This document shows positions 18,424-27,346 of a stretch of DNA of 64,000 nt, in pieces. The first letter of the stretch is position 1. Each line of letters begins with the position of its first letter. The notes below the pieces were generated by a model. That model had not been told where the DNA came from, ran no database searches, and worked only from the letters and a program-made list of their open reading frames with translations. The stretch is from UMGS172 sp045546915 (lineage in GTDB: Bacteria; Bacillota; Clostridia; Oscillospirales; Acutalibacteraceae), in NCBI GenBank assembly GCA_045546915.1, contig JAZQDU010000008.1, positions 1 to 64,000 on the forward strand, written 5' to 3'. The translations under genes and the position numbers were made by a program.

Positions 18424-18457
18424 CCAAAGAATTAACTTTGGCTATTTTCCTTTTTTT
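18421..18457 (+). terminator. Terminator after the polyprenyl synthase gene
   Basis: TAGCCAAAG (18421-18429) pairs with CTTTGGCTA (18436-18444), followed by a T-rich run; the stop codon is part of the stem. Confidence 0.9.
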
Positions 18458-18528
18458 ATGGTAAAACTTAAAATTAAAGACCTATAAATATATGGATTTA
18501 AAAAATATAAAAAAATTCCAAAAATCAC

Positions 18529-18557
18529 TTGACATATTGAAAAAGCGGGTGTATAAT
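18529..18557 (+). promoter_or_regulatory. Promoter of rpoBC
   Basis: TTGACA 18529-18534 and TATAAT 18552-18557, 17-base spacer: a perfect consensus, as expected for RNA polymerase genes. Confidence 0.9.
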
Positions 18558-18559
18558 TC

Positions 18560-18773
18560 TATACTGCTTAATCATGGGCTAATATGCACATATAACTCAC
18601 TTTATGTCACGTTATATGTCTAAAATGCCCTGAAATTGGCGGTAGAATAGAGTGCAAAAAGCAAATGTAACTTTTAGTTACGGTCATTTTTACATTTTAT
18701 AACTTCTGCTGATGCTTTAAAACTGGTATTTGCCGGTAAATAAGCGTAAATTTTATAAGGAGTGATAAAGTCC
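18560..18773 (+). other. Long 5' leader of rpoB
   Basis: About 210 untranslated bases separate the promoter from the rpoB start, filling most of the 350-base gap after the terminator. It contains a perfect inverted repeat GTAACT-TTT-AGTTAC at 18667-18681 and other short complementary stretches, but no reading frame with a ribosome binding site. In many Firmicutes rpoB follows rplJ-rplL; here it does not, and this leader stands in their place. Possible regulatory RNA; not matched to a known class. Confidence 0.45.
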
Positions 18774-21700
18774 ATGGCTCAAACGGTTAGTGTTAAACCC
18801 GTTAAATTCGGAAAAAACGAAAGAATGACTTTTTCGAAAATCAATGAAGTTATCGATATGCCTAACCTCATTGAAATTCAGAAGGATTCTTATTCGTGGT
18901 TTCTCAATCAAGGCCTGAAGGAAGTTTTTGAGGATATGTCCTCCATTACCGATTATACCGGTAATTTGGTGCTCGATTTTATCGATTACCGCTTGGATGA
19001 CAAGCCCAAATATACGGTTGCTGAGTGCAAGGAGAGGGACGCTACTTATGCGGCGCCCTTGAAGGTGCTTGCACGTCTGCAAAACCTTGAAACAGGTGAG
19101 ATAAAAGAAAACGAGGTCTTTATGGGTGATTTCCCCTTAATGACCGAGTCTGGTACTTTTGTTATTAACGGTGCCGAGCGTGTTGTAGTATCTCAGCTTG
19201 TTCGTTCTCCCGGTATTTATTTTGACCGTGTATACGATAAGTCAGGTAAACAACTTTTCAGTTCTACCGTTATTCCCAACCGTGGTGCATGGCTTGAATA
19301 TGAAACCGCAGCCGACAGTTCGCTTTATGTCCGTATTGACAAAAATCGCAAATTGCCGCTGTCTACTTTTGTGCGTGCACTTGGTGTAGAGACCAACTTT
19401 GCTATTAACGAACTTTTAGGCGAAGATGAGCGTATGACTGCCACCTTCGAGAAAGATACCACCGTTGATGCTGCCCAGGCTCTTATAGAGGTTTATAAAA
19501 AACTTCGTCCTGACGAGCCTGCTACCGTTGAGGGTGCTCAGACACATATTGAGCAACTTTTCTTTGACGACCGTCGTTATGACTTGTCGAGAGTAGGTCG
19601 CTTTAAATATAATAAGAAGTTGGGTATTGCTGCCCGTATTCAAGGCAAAGTATTGTCAAGACCTGTTGCCGACCCCATGACCGGCGAGATTTTGGCTGAA
19701 GCAGGCGAGACTATCAGCCGTGAAAAGGCACGTGAACTTCAGAAGAAGGGTGTTAACGAGGTTTACCTTGACGTTCTCGAAAACGAGGGCGGTCGCGTTG
19801 AGGTTAAGGTTCTTTCGAACAACACCGTTGACATTAAAGATTTTATTTCTTTCGATATTTCCGAGTTTGACATTAAAGAAAATGTTGTATTCTCGGTGCT
19901 CAAAGAAATTCTTGAAAATAACGAAGGTGAAGAGGCAATAAGACAGGCTATTGAGGATAATCTCGAAGCACTTTGCCCCAAACACATTACCGTTGATGAT
20001 ATTTTCGCATCGGTCAACTATTTCCTCGGTCTTCCTCACGGTATCGGTGATATCGACGATATCGACCATCTTGGAAACCGTCGTATCCGTTGCGTTGGTG
20101 AACTTTTGCAAAATCAGTTCCGCATTGGTTTCTCCCGTATGGAGCGCGTAATTCGTGAAAGAATGACCTTGCAGGCTCAGGATATGGATGTTATCACTCC
20201 TCAGACACTTGTTAATATCCGTCCCGTTGTTGCCGCTATTAAAGAGTTCTTTGGCTCTTCTCCTCTTTCTCAGTTTATGGATCAGACCAACCCGCTTTCA
20301 GAACTTACTCATAAACGTCGTTTGTCGGCTCTTGGCCCCGGCGGTCTTTCTCGTGACCGTGCAGGATTCGAGGTTCGTGACGTTCACTATAGCCATTACG
20401 GACGTATGTGTCCTATTGAAACTCCTGAAGGTCCTAATATCGGACTTATTTCTTACCTTGCAACCTTTGCAAAGATTAATGAATACGGCTTTATTGAGGC
20501 ACCTTTCCGTAAGGTTGAAAACGGCAAGGTTCTCGACGAGGTTGTTTATATGACTGCAGACGAGGAAGACGAATATGTAGTAGCACAGGCTAACGAACCG
20601 CTTGATGCAGATGGTTATTTCACTAATGACCGTATTAATGCCCGTTGCCGTGACCAGTTCCTTGAAACAAAGGGTGAAAATATCGACTTTATGGATGTTT
20701 CGCCTAAGATGGTTGTATCGGTAGCTACTGCTATGATTCCGTTCCTTGAAAACGATGATACCAACCGTGCACTCATGGGCTCTAACATGCAGAAGCAGGC
20801 AGTTCCGCTTCTTAAAACCGAGAATCCCATTGTTGGTACCGGTATGGAATATAAAGCAGCTGTTGATTCCGGCGTTGTAGTTCTCGCAAAACGTGCAGGT
20901 ACTGTTGTTGCCGCTTCGGCAGACCGTATTAAGATTAAGGCTGCTATGGGCGAGATTGACGAGTACGAACTTATTAAGTTCTTGCGTTCCAATCATGGCA
21001 CCTGTATTAACCAAAAGCCTATCGTATCGGTAGGTCAACAGGTCGAGGCTGGCGAGGTTATTGCCGACGGTCCTGCTACTTCTAACGGTGAAGTTTCTCT
21101 CGGTAAAAATGCCCTTATCGGCTTTATGACCTGGGAAGGCTACAACTACGAGGACGCTGTTCTCATTAACCAGAAGTTAGTCCGCGAGGATATGTATACT
21201 TCTATTCATATTGAAGAGTATGACGTTGAAGCACGTGATACTAAACTCGGTGCTGAAGAAATCACTCGTGATATTCCTAACGTTGGCGAGGATGCTCTTA
21301 AAGACCTTGACGAACGCGGTATTATCCGTATCGGTGCAGAGGTTAGAGCAGGTGATATTCTTGTTGGTAAGGTTACACCTAAGGGTGAAACCGAACTCAC
21401 CGCTGAAGAAAGACTTTTAAGAGCTATTTTCGGTGAAAAAGCAAGAGAAGTTAAAGACACATCGCTTCGTGTACCTCATGGTGAATATGGTACTATCGTT
21501 GACGTTAAGGTGTTTGACCGTTCTAACTGTTCTGAACTCAACCCCGGTGTAAACCTTGTGGTTCGTTGCTATATCGCCCAGAAACGTAAGATTTCTGTTG
21601 GTGATAAAATGGCCGGACGTCACGGTAATAAGGGTGTTGTTTCCAGAATTTTGCCAAGTGAGGATATGCCTTACTTGCCCGACGGTACTCCGCTTGATAT

Positions 21701-22484
21701 CGTTCTTAATCCTCTCGGCGTTCCTTCACGTATGAATATCGGTCAGGTTCTTGAAGTGCATCTTGGATATGCTGCAAAGGCACTTGGCTGGAAGGTTTGC
21801 ACACCTGTTTTTGATGGCGCTCATGAGTCTGATATCAGAGCACTTTTGGAGCAGGCTGGATATAACGAAGACGGTAAGATGCAACTTTACGATGGACGTA
21901 CAGGCGAGCCGTTTGATAACCGTGTAACCGTAGGTTATATGTACTATCTCAAACTCCATCACCTCGTTGATGATAAGATTCATGCCCGTTCAACCGGTCC
22001 TTACTCGATGGTTACTCAGCAGCCTCTTGGCGGTAAGGCTCAGTTTGGTGGACAGCGTTTCGGTGAAATGGAAGTTTGGGCACTTGAAGCTTACGGTGCT
22101 GCATACACCTTGCAGGAAATTCTTACCATTAAGTCTGACGATATCGTAGGTCGTGTAAAGACTTATGAGGCTATCGTTAAGGGTCAGAATGTTCCTAAGG
22201 CAGGCATTCCTGAGTCGTTCAAGGTTCTTATTAAGGAACTACAGTCGTTAGGTCTTGACGTTAAGGTTCTCGATGCTCAAAACGAAGAAATCGACCTTAA
22301 ACAGTCATTTGATGACGATGACGATTTTGGATTCACCCGTGTAGCTACAGAGGAACCCAATTTTAACGAGCCTACCGTAGCCGACAGTTTCGAGGGTTAT
22401 ACCATCGAGGACGAAAACGGTGAGGAAATCGTAGAGCAAACTGATGAATACGTCGATGATATGAACTTCGACGATGAAAACTGA
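18774..22484 (+). CDS. rpoB: DNA-directed RNA polymerase subunit beta
   Basis: 1236 residues from ATG 18774; AAGGAG at 18757-18762 fits this start, while the in-frame GTG at 18762 overlaps it. Canonical beta features include the rifampicin region (LSQFMDQTNPLSELTHKRRL), PIETPEGPNIGLI, and the C-terminal GGKAQFGGQRFGEMEVWALE that contacts beta-prime. An acidic C-terminal tail of roughly 60 residues is present. Followed by rpoC after 18 bases. Confidence 0.98.
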   Translation: MAQTVSVKPVKFGKNERMTFSKINEVIDMPNLIEIQKDSYSWFLNQGLKEVFEDMSSITDYTGNLVLDFIDYRLDDKPKYTVAECKERDATYAAPLKVLARLQNLETGEIKENEVFMGDFPLMTESGTFVINGAERVVVSQLVRSPGIYFDRVYDKSGKQLFSSTVIPNRGAWLEYETAADSSLYVRIDKNRKLPLSTFVRALGVETNFAINELLGEDERMTATFEKDTTVDAAQALIEVYKKLRPDEPATVEGAQTHIEQLFFDDRRYDLSRVGRFKYNKKLGIAARIQGKVLSRPVADPMTGEILAEAGETISREKARELQKKGVNEVYLDVLENEGGRVEVKVLSNNTVDIKDFISFDISEFDIKENVVFSVLKEILENNEGEEAIRQAIEDNLEALCPKHITVDDIFASVNYFLGLPHGIGDIDDIDHLGNRRIRCVGELLQNQFRIGFSRMERVIRERMTLQAQDMDVITPQTLVNIRPVVAAIKEFFGSSPLSQFMDQTNPLSELTHKRRLSALGPGGLSRDRAGFEVRDVHYSHYGRMCPIETPEGPNIGLISYLATFAKINEYGFIEAPFRKVENGKVLDEVVYMTADEEDEYVVAQANEPLDADGYFTNDRINARCRDQFLETKGENIDFMDVSPKMVVSVATAMIPFLENDDTNRALMGSNMQKQAVPLLKTENPIVGTGMEYKAAVDSGVVVLAKRAGTVVAASADRIKIKAAMGEIDEYELIKFLRSNHGTCINQKPIVSVGQQVEAGEVIADGPATSNGEVSLGKNALIGFMTWEGYNYEDAVLINQKLVREDMYTSIHIEEYDVEARDTKLGAEEITRDIPNVGEDALKDLDERGIIRIGAEVRAGDILVGKVTPKGETELTAEERLLRAIFGEKAREVKDTSLRVPHGEYGTIVDVKVFDRSNCSELNPGVNLVVRCYIAQKRKISVGDKMAGRHGNKGVVSRILPSEDMPYLPDGTPLDIVLNPLGVPSRMNIGQVLEVHLGYAAKALGWKVCTPVFDGAHESDIRALLEQAGYNEDGKMQLYDGRTGEPFDNRVTVGYMYYLKLHHLVDDKIHARSTGPYSMVTQQPLGGKAQFGGQRFGEMEVWALEAYGAAYTLQEILTIKSDDIVGRVKTYEAIVKGQNVPKAGIPESFKVLIKELQSLGLDVKVLDAQNEEIDLKQSFDDDDDFGFTRVATEEPNFNEPTVADSFEGYTIEDENGEEIVEQTDEYVDDMNFDDEN

Positions 22485-22502
22485 TAAAGGAGAGATTAGC
22501 AG

Positions 22503-25500
22503 ATGGAAAGTATCGATTTTGAGTCTATAAAAATTGGTCTCGCTTCTCCTGAACAGATAAGAAGCTGGTCTCACGGCGAGGTTAAAAAGCCTGAGACAAT
22601 TAATTACCGTACTTTAAAACCCGAGCGCGACGGTCTTTACTGTGAACGCATTTTCGGACCCCAGAAAGACTGGGAGTGTCATTGCGGTAAGTATAAAAGA
22701 ATTCGCTATAAGGGTAAAATATGTGACCGTTGCGGTGTTGAGGTCACTCGCTCCAAGGTAAGACGTGAGAGAATGGGTTCTATCGAACTCGCAGCACCCG
22801 TTTCACATATTTGGTACTACAAAACAATTCCTTCAAGAATGGGTCTTGTTTTGGATGTATCACCCCGTTTGCTTGAACAGGTATTGTATTTCTCACAGTA
22901 TATTGTTACCGACCCCGGCAACACTCCGCTTCAAAAGAAGCAGTTGCTTAATGAGCAGCAGTATAATGATATGCGTGAGAAGTATGAAGACGACTTCGAG
23001 GCCGGAATGGGCGCAGAAGCCATTAAAAAACTTCTTTGCGAAATAGATGTAGAGCAGGTTTGCAATGAACTCAATGTAGAACTTGAGGATGCTACCGGTC
23101 AAAAGAGGGTAAGACTTCTTAAGAGACTTGAAGTTATGGAAGCATTCCGTCAGTCGGGCAACCGTCCCGAATGGATGATTTTGGACGTAATCCCTGTAAT
23201 TCCGCCCGACCTTCGTCCTATGGTTCAGCTTGACGGCGGACGTTTCGCAACTTCCGACTTAAACGACCTTTATCGTCGTGTTATTAACCGTAACAACCGA
23301 TTGAAGAGACTTCTTGAACTCGGAGCACCCGATATTATCGTTCGCAACGAGAAGAGAATGCTCCAAGAGGCTGTTGACGCACTTATTGACAACGGCCGTC
23401 GCGGTAAAGCGGTTACCGGCGCTAACAACAGAGCATTGAAATCCCTTTCTGATATGCTTAAAGGTAAGCAAGGACGTTTCCGTCAGAACTTACTTGGTAA
23501 GCGTGTTGACTATTCGGGACGTTCGGTTATCGTTGTTGGCCCTGAACTTAAAATGTATCAGTGCGGTTTGCCTAAAGAAATGGCAATCGAACTCTTCAAA
23601 CCCTTTATTATGAAGCGTCTTGCTGAGACCGGTGTTGTTTCTAACGTTAAAACCGCAAGAAAGATGGTTGACCGCGCAGGCACCGAGGTTTGGGATGCAC
23701 TCGAAATGGTTATTAAAGACCATCCCGTTCTTCTCAACCGTGCTCCTACACTTCACAGACTTGGTATTCAGGCTTTCGAACCTGTACTTGTTGAGGGTAG
23801 AGCATTAAAACTTCATCCTCTTGTATGTACCGCTTATAACGCCGACTTTGACGGTGACCAGATGGCTGTTCACGTACCGCTTTCGGCAGAAGCACAAGCA
23901 GAAGCACGTTTCCTTATGCTTGCTGCAAATAACCTTCTTAAGCCGTCTGACGGTAAGCCGGTTGCGGTTCCTACTCAGGACATGGTTCTCGGCTCTTACT
24001 ACCTTACCATTGTAAAGCCCGAAGAACCGGGTGCAAACAAAGTATTCCGTGATAAAGATGAGGCAATTCTTGCTTACAGTAGCGGTTATGTTGGACTTCA
24101 TGCTCCTATTCGTGTCCGTATGGAACGTGACGGAGAGAAGAAACTTACCTGGTGTACTGTTGGTTTCCTTATCTTTAATGAATCTATTCCTCAGGACCTT
24201 GGATATGTAAACCGCAAGGACGAAAATGAAAAGTTTAGACTTGAAGTTTGCTTTACTCCTAAGGACCCTAATGCTGTTGCTATTAACAGCGGTGCTGATA
24301 TAAACAACTTTAAGGTTGGTAAAAAGCAACTCGGTCAGATTATTGACCGTTGTATTAAGTACCACGGCACTTCTGAAACCTCGACCGTTCTTGATAAAAT
24401 TAAGGATACAGGCTTTAAATACTCTACACAGGGTGCTATCACCGTTGCTGTTTCGGACGCTATTATTCCTCCTCAAAAGAAGGAAATTATTGCAGCAGCC
24501 GAAGCCAAAATTGACGATGTTAAGAAGATGTATCGTCGTGGTTTCCTTACCAATACCGAGCGTCTTTCAATGGTTATTAAGATTTGGAATGACGCAACCG
24601 ACGAAATCGCTGATGCACTTAAAGGCAACCTTGATGAGTTTAACCCTATATTCATGATGGCTGATTCGGGCGCTCGTGGTTCTATGAGCCAGATTAAACA
24701 GCTCGCAGGTATGCGTGGTCTTATTTCTAATACTTCTGGTGCCGTTATCGAAATTCCGATTCGTGCTAACTACCGTGAGGGTCTTAACGTACTTGAGTAC
24801 TTTATTTCTTCTCGTGGTGCACGTAAAGGTCTTGCCGATACCGCTCTTAGAACCGCTGACTCGGGTTACCTTACCCGTCGAATGGTTGACGTTTCACAGG
24901 ATGTTATCATTCGTGATGACGATTGCGGAACCGAAGAAGGACTTAATGTTTCGGCTATTATGGAAGGCAATCAGGTTATTGAAAGACTTGAAGACCGTCT
25001 CTTGGGCCGTTACCTTCTCAATCCGTTTGTTGATAGTGATACCGGTGAAGTATTGGTTGACAACAAGCACATGATGACCGATGAAGACATCAAGGTTATT
25101 ATGGAAAAAGGTACAACCAATATTGATATTCGTTCAATTCTTTGTTGCCGTTCAAAACACGGTGTATGTAAGAAGTGCTACGGTATGAACCTTGCAACAG
25201 GTCTTCCTGTAACAGTAGGTGAGGCAGTTGGTATTATTGCTGCTCAGTCTATCGGTGAACCCGGTACTCAGCTTACCATGCGTACCTTCCATACCGGTGG
25301 TATTGCATCAACCGAAGATATTACTCAGGGTCTTCCCCGTGTTGAGGAACTTTTTGAGGCAAGACGTCCTAAGCACAGCTCAATTATTTCTGAGATTGCC
25401 GGTACTGTTACCGTTACCGAAGATAAGAAGAGCCGTGTTGTTATAGTAACCGATACCGAAAATGCTGATGAGCGTAAATACGGAATTCCGTTTGGCTATC

Positions 25501-26126
25501 GTATATGTGTTGCTGATGGTGACACAATAGCAAAGGGCCAGCAGATTACCGAAGGTTCCATTGCTCCTGCTGATATTCTTGAAGTCAGCGGTCCCGGTGC
25601 GGTTGAGACCTATATTATTAAGGAAATTCAGAACGCTTACCGTTCACAGGGTGTTGAAATTAATGATAAGCACATCGAGGTTATTATCCGTCAGATGATG
25701 CGCAAATTCAGAATTGTTGATGCAGGAAGCAGTGACTTTATTCCTAACACCATGTATGACCGCGGTGAGGTTTATGAGGTCAACGATGCTATTAAAGCTC
25801 GTATGGATGCAGGCGAAGAGGGACTTTCATTTATTACCTATGAGCCCACACTCCTCGGTATTACCAAGGCATCTCTTGCTACTGAATCGTTCCTTTCTGC
25901 TGCATCATTCCAGGAAACCACAAGAGTTCTTACCGATGCTGCAATTAAAGGTAAGGTTGACCCGTTGTTTGGTCTTAAAGAAAACGTTATTATCGGAAAA
26001 CTTGTTCCCGCAGGTACCGGCATCGAATGTTATCACACCGAGGAAAACTCTAAATCAGAGGAAATTACTGCTGAAACAACCTCCGAAACGTTTATTTCAG
26101 AGGATGTAACCGTTCCTACACTTTAA
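22503..26126 (+). CDS. rpoC: DNA-directed RNA polymerase subunit beta'
   Basis: 1207 residues. N-terminal zinc site CHCG...CDRCG, catalytic Mg2+ motif NADFDGDQMAVHVPL, bridge and trigger helix regions (GARGSMSQIKQLAGMRGL, AAQSIGEPGTQLTMRTFHTGG), and second zinc-site cysteines (CRSKHGVCKKCYG). AAAGGAGAG ribosome binding site. Complete. Confidence 0.98.
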   Translation: MESIDFESIKIGLASPEQIRSWSHGEVKKPETINYRTLKPERDGLYCERIFGPQKDWECHCGKYKRIRYKGKICDRCGVEVTRSKVRRERMGSIELAAPVSHIWYYKTIPSRMGLVLDVSPRLLEQVLYFSQYIVTDPGNTPLQKKQLLNEQQYNDMREKYEDDFEAGMGAEAIKKLLCEIDVEQVCNELNVELEDATGQKRVRLLKRLEVMEAFRQSGNRPEWMILDVIPVIPPDLRPMVQLDGGRFATSDLNDLYRRVINRNNRLKRLLELGAPDIIVRNEKRMLQEAVDALIDNGRRGKAVTGANNRALKSLSDMLKGKQGRFRQNLLGKRVDYSGRSVIVVGPELKMYQCGLPKEMAIELFKPFIMKRLAETGVVSNVKTARKMVDRAGTEVWDALEMVIKDHPVLLNRAPTLHRLGIQAFEPVLVEGRALKLHPLVCTAYNADFDGDQMAVHVPLSAEAQAEARFLMLAANNLLKPSDGKPVAVPTQDMVLGSYYLTIVKPEEPGANKVFRDKDEAILAYSSGYVGLHAPIRVRMERDGEKKLTWCTVGFLIFNESIPQDLGYVNRKDENEKFRLEVCFTPKDPNAVAINSGADINNFKVGKKQLGQIIDRCIKYHGTSETSTVLDKIKDTGFKYSTQGAITVAVSDAIIPPQKKEIIAAAEAKIDDVKKMYRRGFLTNTERLSMVIKIWNDATDEIADALKGNLDEFNPIFMMADSGARGSMSQIKQLAGMRGLISNTSGAVIEIPIRANYREGLNVLEYFISSRGARKGLADTALRTADSGYLTRRMVDVSQDVIIRDDDCGTEEGLNVSAIMEGNQVIERLEDRLLGRYLLNPFVDSDTGEVLVDNKHMMTDEDIKVIMEKGTTNIDIRSILCCRSKHGVCKKCYGMNLATGLPVTVGEAVGIIAAQSIGEPGTQLTMRTFHTGGIASTEDITQGLPRVEELFEARRPKHSSIISEIAGTVTVTEDKKSRVVIVTDTENADERKYGIPFGYRICVADGDTIAKGQQITEGSIAPADILEVSGPGAVETYIIKEIQNAYRSQGVEINDKHIEVIIRQMMRKFRIVDAGSSDFIPNTMYDRGEVYEVNDAIKARMDAGEEGLSFITYEPTLLGITKASLATESFLSAASFQETTRVLTDAAIKGKVDPLFGLKENVIIGKLVPAGTGIECYHTEENSKSEEITAETTSETFISEDVTVPTL

Positions 26127-26161
26127 TACATGAATAAATTGCAAGTTTTTGATAAAAACAC

Positions 26162-26191
26162 TTGACAAATAAGATGTATTGGTGTTAAAAT
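26162..26191 (+). promoter_or_regulatory. Promoter of the rpsL-rpsG-fusA operon
   Basis: TTGACA 26162-26167 and TAAAAT 26186-26191 with an 18-base spacer, downstream of rpoC. Confidence 0.75.
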
Positions 26192-26236
26192 TCGTTAATG
26201 TGTGGACTTGCGTCTGCACCACATGATTTATATATT

Positions 26237-26264
26237 ACGCAGGCAGGATTTATTCTGCCTGCGT
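26237..26264 (+). promoter_or_regulatory. Leader hairpin before rpsL
   Basis: Perfect 10-base stem ACGCAGGCAG (26237-26246) with CTGCCTGCGT (26255-26264), eight-base loop. No T-run follows directly, so it looks like a structured mRNA leader rather than a strong terminator; autoregulation by a ribosomal protein is a guess. Confidence 0.5.
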
Positions 26265-26293
26265 CGTATACATTATTTTTGAGGAGGTGTAAT

Positions 26294-26719
26294 ATGCCAA
26301 CCTTTAACCAGTTAGTCCGTTCGGGTCGTGAGACCATCGAGAAAAAGGCTAAGGCTCCTGCGCTTTTGAAGGGTTATAACTCCATGAAGCGTCAGTATAC
26401 CGACAACGATTCTCCCCAAAAGAGAGGCGTTTGTACTGCCGTTAAAACCTCGACTCCTAAGAAACCTAACTCGGCTCTTCGTAAAATTGCCAGAGTACGT
26501 CTTTCTAACGGAATTGAAGTTTCTGCCTACATTCCCGGTATCGGACACAACCTGCAGGAACACTCGGTTGTTCTTATCCGTGGTGGCCGTGTTAAGGACC
26601 TTCCCGGTGTGCGTTACCACATCGTAAGAGGTACCCTTGATGCTCAAGGTGTTGCTAACAGAATGCAGAGTCGTTCGAAATACGGCGCAAAGCGTCCCAA
26701 GGCAGGCGCTAAAAAATAA
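26294..26719 (+). CDS. rpsL: 30S ribosomal protein S12
   Basis: 141 residues from ATG 26294 with a strong GAGGAGGTG site; a longer frame from 26198 would run through the leader hairpin. Contains the streptomycin-site segments TPKKPNSALRK and GRVKDLPGVRYH. Canonical length and basic C-terminus. First gene of the str operon. Confidence 0.98.
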   Translation: MPTFNQLVRSGRETIEKKAKAPALLKGYNSMKRQYTDNDSPQKRGVCTAVKTSTPKKPNSALRKIARVRLSNGIEVSAYIPGIGHNLQEHSVVLIRGGRVKDLPGVRYHIVRGTLDAQGVANRMQSRSKYGAKRPKAGAKK

Positions 26720-26852
26720 TCTGCCAAATTTAAGACGAATCTTATGTCGCAATTTAAGCGCGGCGTTAATATATATTTACGCCTTGCTTGGAACTAACGA
26801 GATTTGTCACTCGAGTACCTATGATATCATTATGTGAAGGAGGGAAGTTAAA

Positions 26853-27323
26853 GTGCCAAGAAGAGGCTTTATCGCAAAACGTGATGTATTGCCCGATCCG
26901 CTTTACAATTCCAAAATCGTAACCCGTCTTATCAACAACATTATGTTGGACGGTAAAAAGGGTGTCGCTCAGAAAATCGTATACGGAGCGTTCGACATCA
27001 TCTCCGAAAAGACCGGCAAAGAACCTATTGAGGTTTTTGAAGCCGCTATGGAGAACCTTATGCCCCAGCTCGAATGTAAGGCTGTTCGTAAGGGTGGTGC
27101 TACCTATCAGGTACCTTTCGAGGTAAGACCTGAAAGAAAGCAGACTCTTGCTCTCAGGTGGTTGACCACATTCAGCCGTAATCGTTCAGAGGCTACTATG
27201 AAAGAGCGTCTTGCAGCAGAAATTCTCGATGCCACTAACGGTATGGGAAATGCTGTTAAGAAGAAAGAAGAAATGCACAGAACTGCCGAGGCTAACAAGG
27301 CGTTCGCACATTATAGATGGTAA
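26853..27323 (+). CDS. rpsG: 30S ribosomal protein S7
   Basis: 156 residues, start GTG 26853 after GAAGGAGGG. Begins PRRGFIAKRDVLPDP and ends AHYRW, typical of S7. The 133-base gap from rpsL includes an imperfect GGCGTTAA...TTTACGCC hairpin (about 26762-26783) that could be an intercistronic S7 target; this is inference. Confidence 0.98.
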   Translation: MPRRGFIAKRDVLPDPLYNSKIVTRLINNIMLDGKKGVAQKIVYGAFDIISEKTGKEPIEVFEAAMENLMPQLECKAVRKGGATYQVPFEVRPERKQTLALRWLTTFSRNRSEATMKERLAAEILDATNGMGNAVKKKEEMHRTAEANKAFAHYRW

Positions 27324-27346
27324 TTACCGCTATTTAGGAGGATTAT

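Noticed and set aside
20298..21038. 246-residue minus-strand frame
   Set aside because: Shadow of rpoB with no family resemblance.
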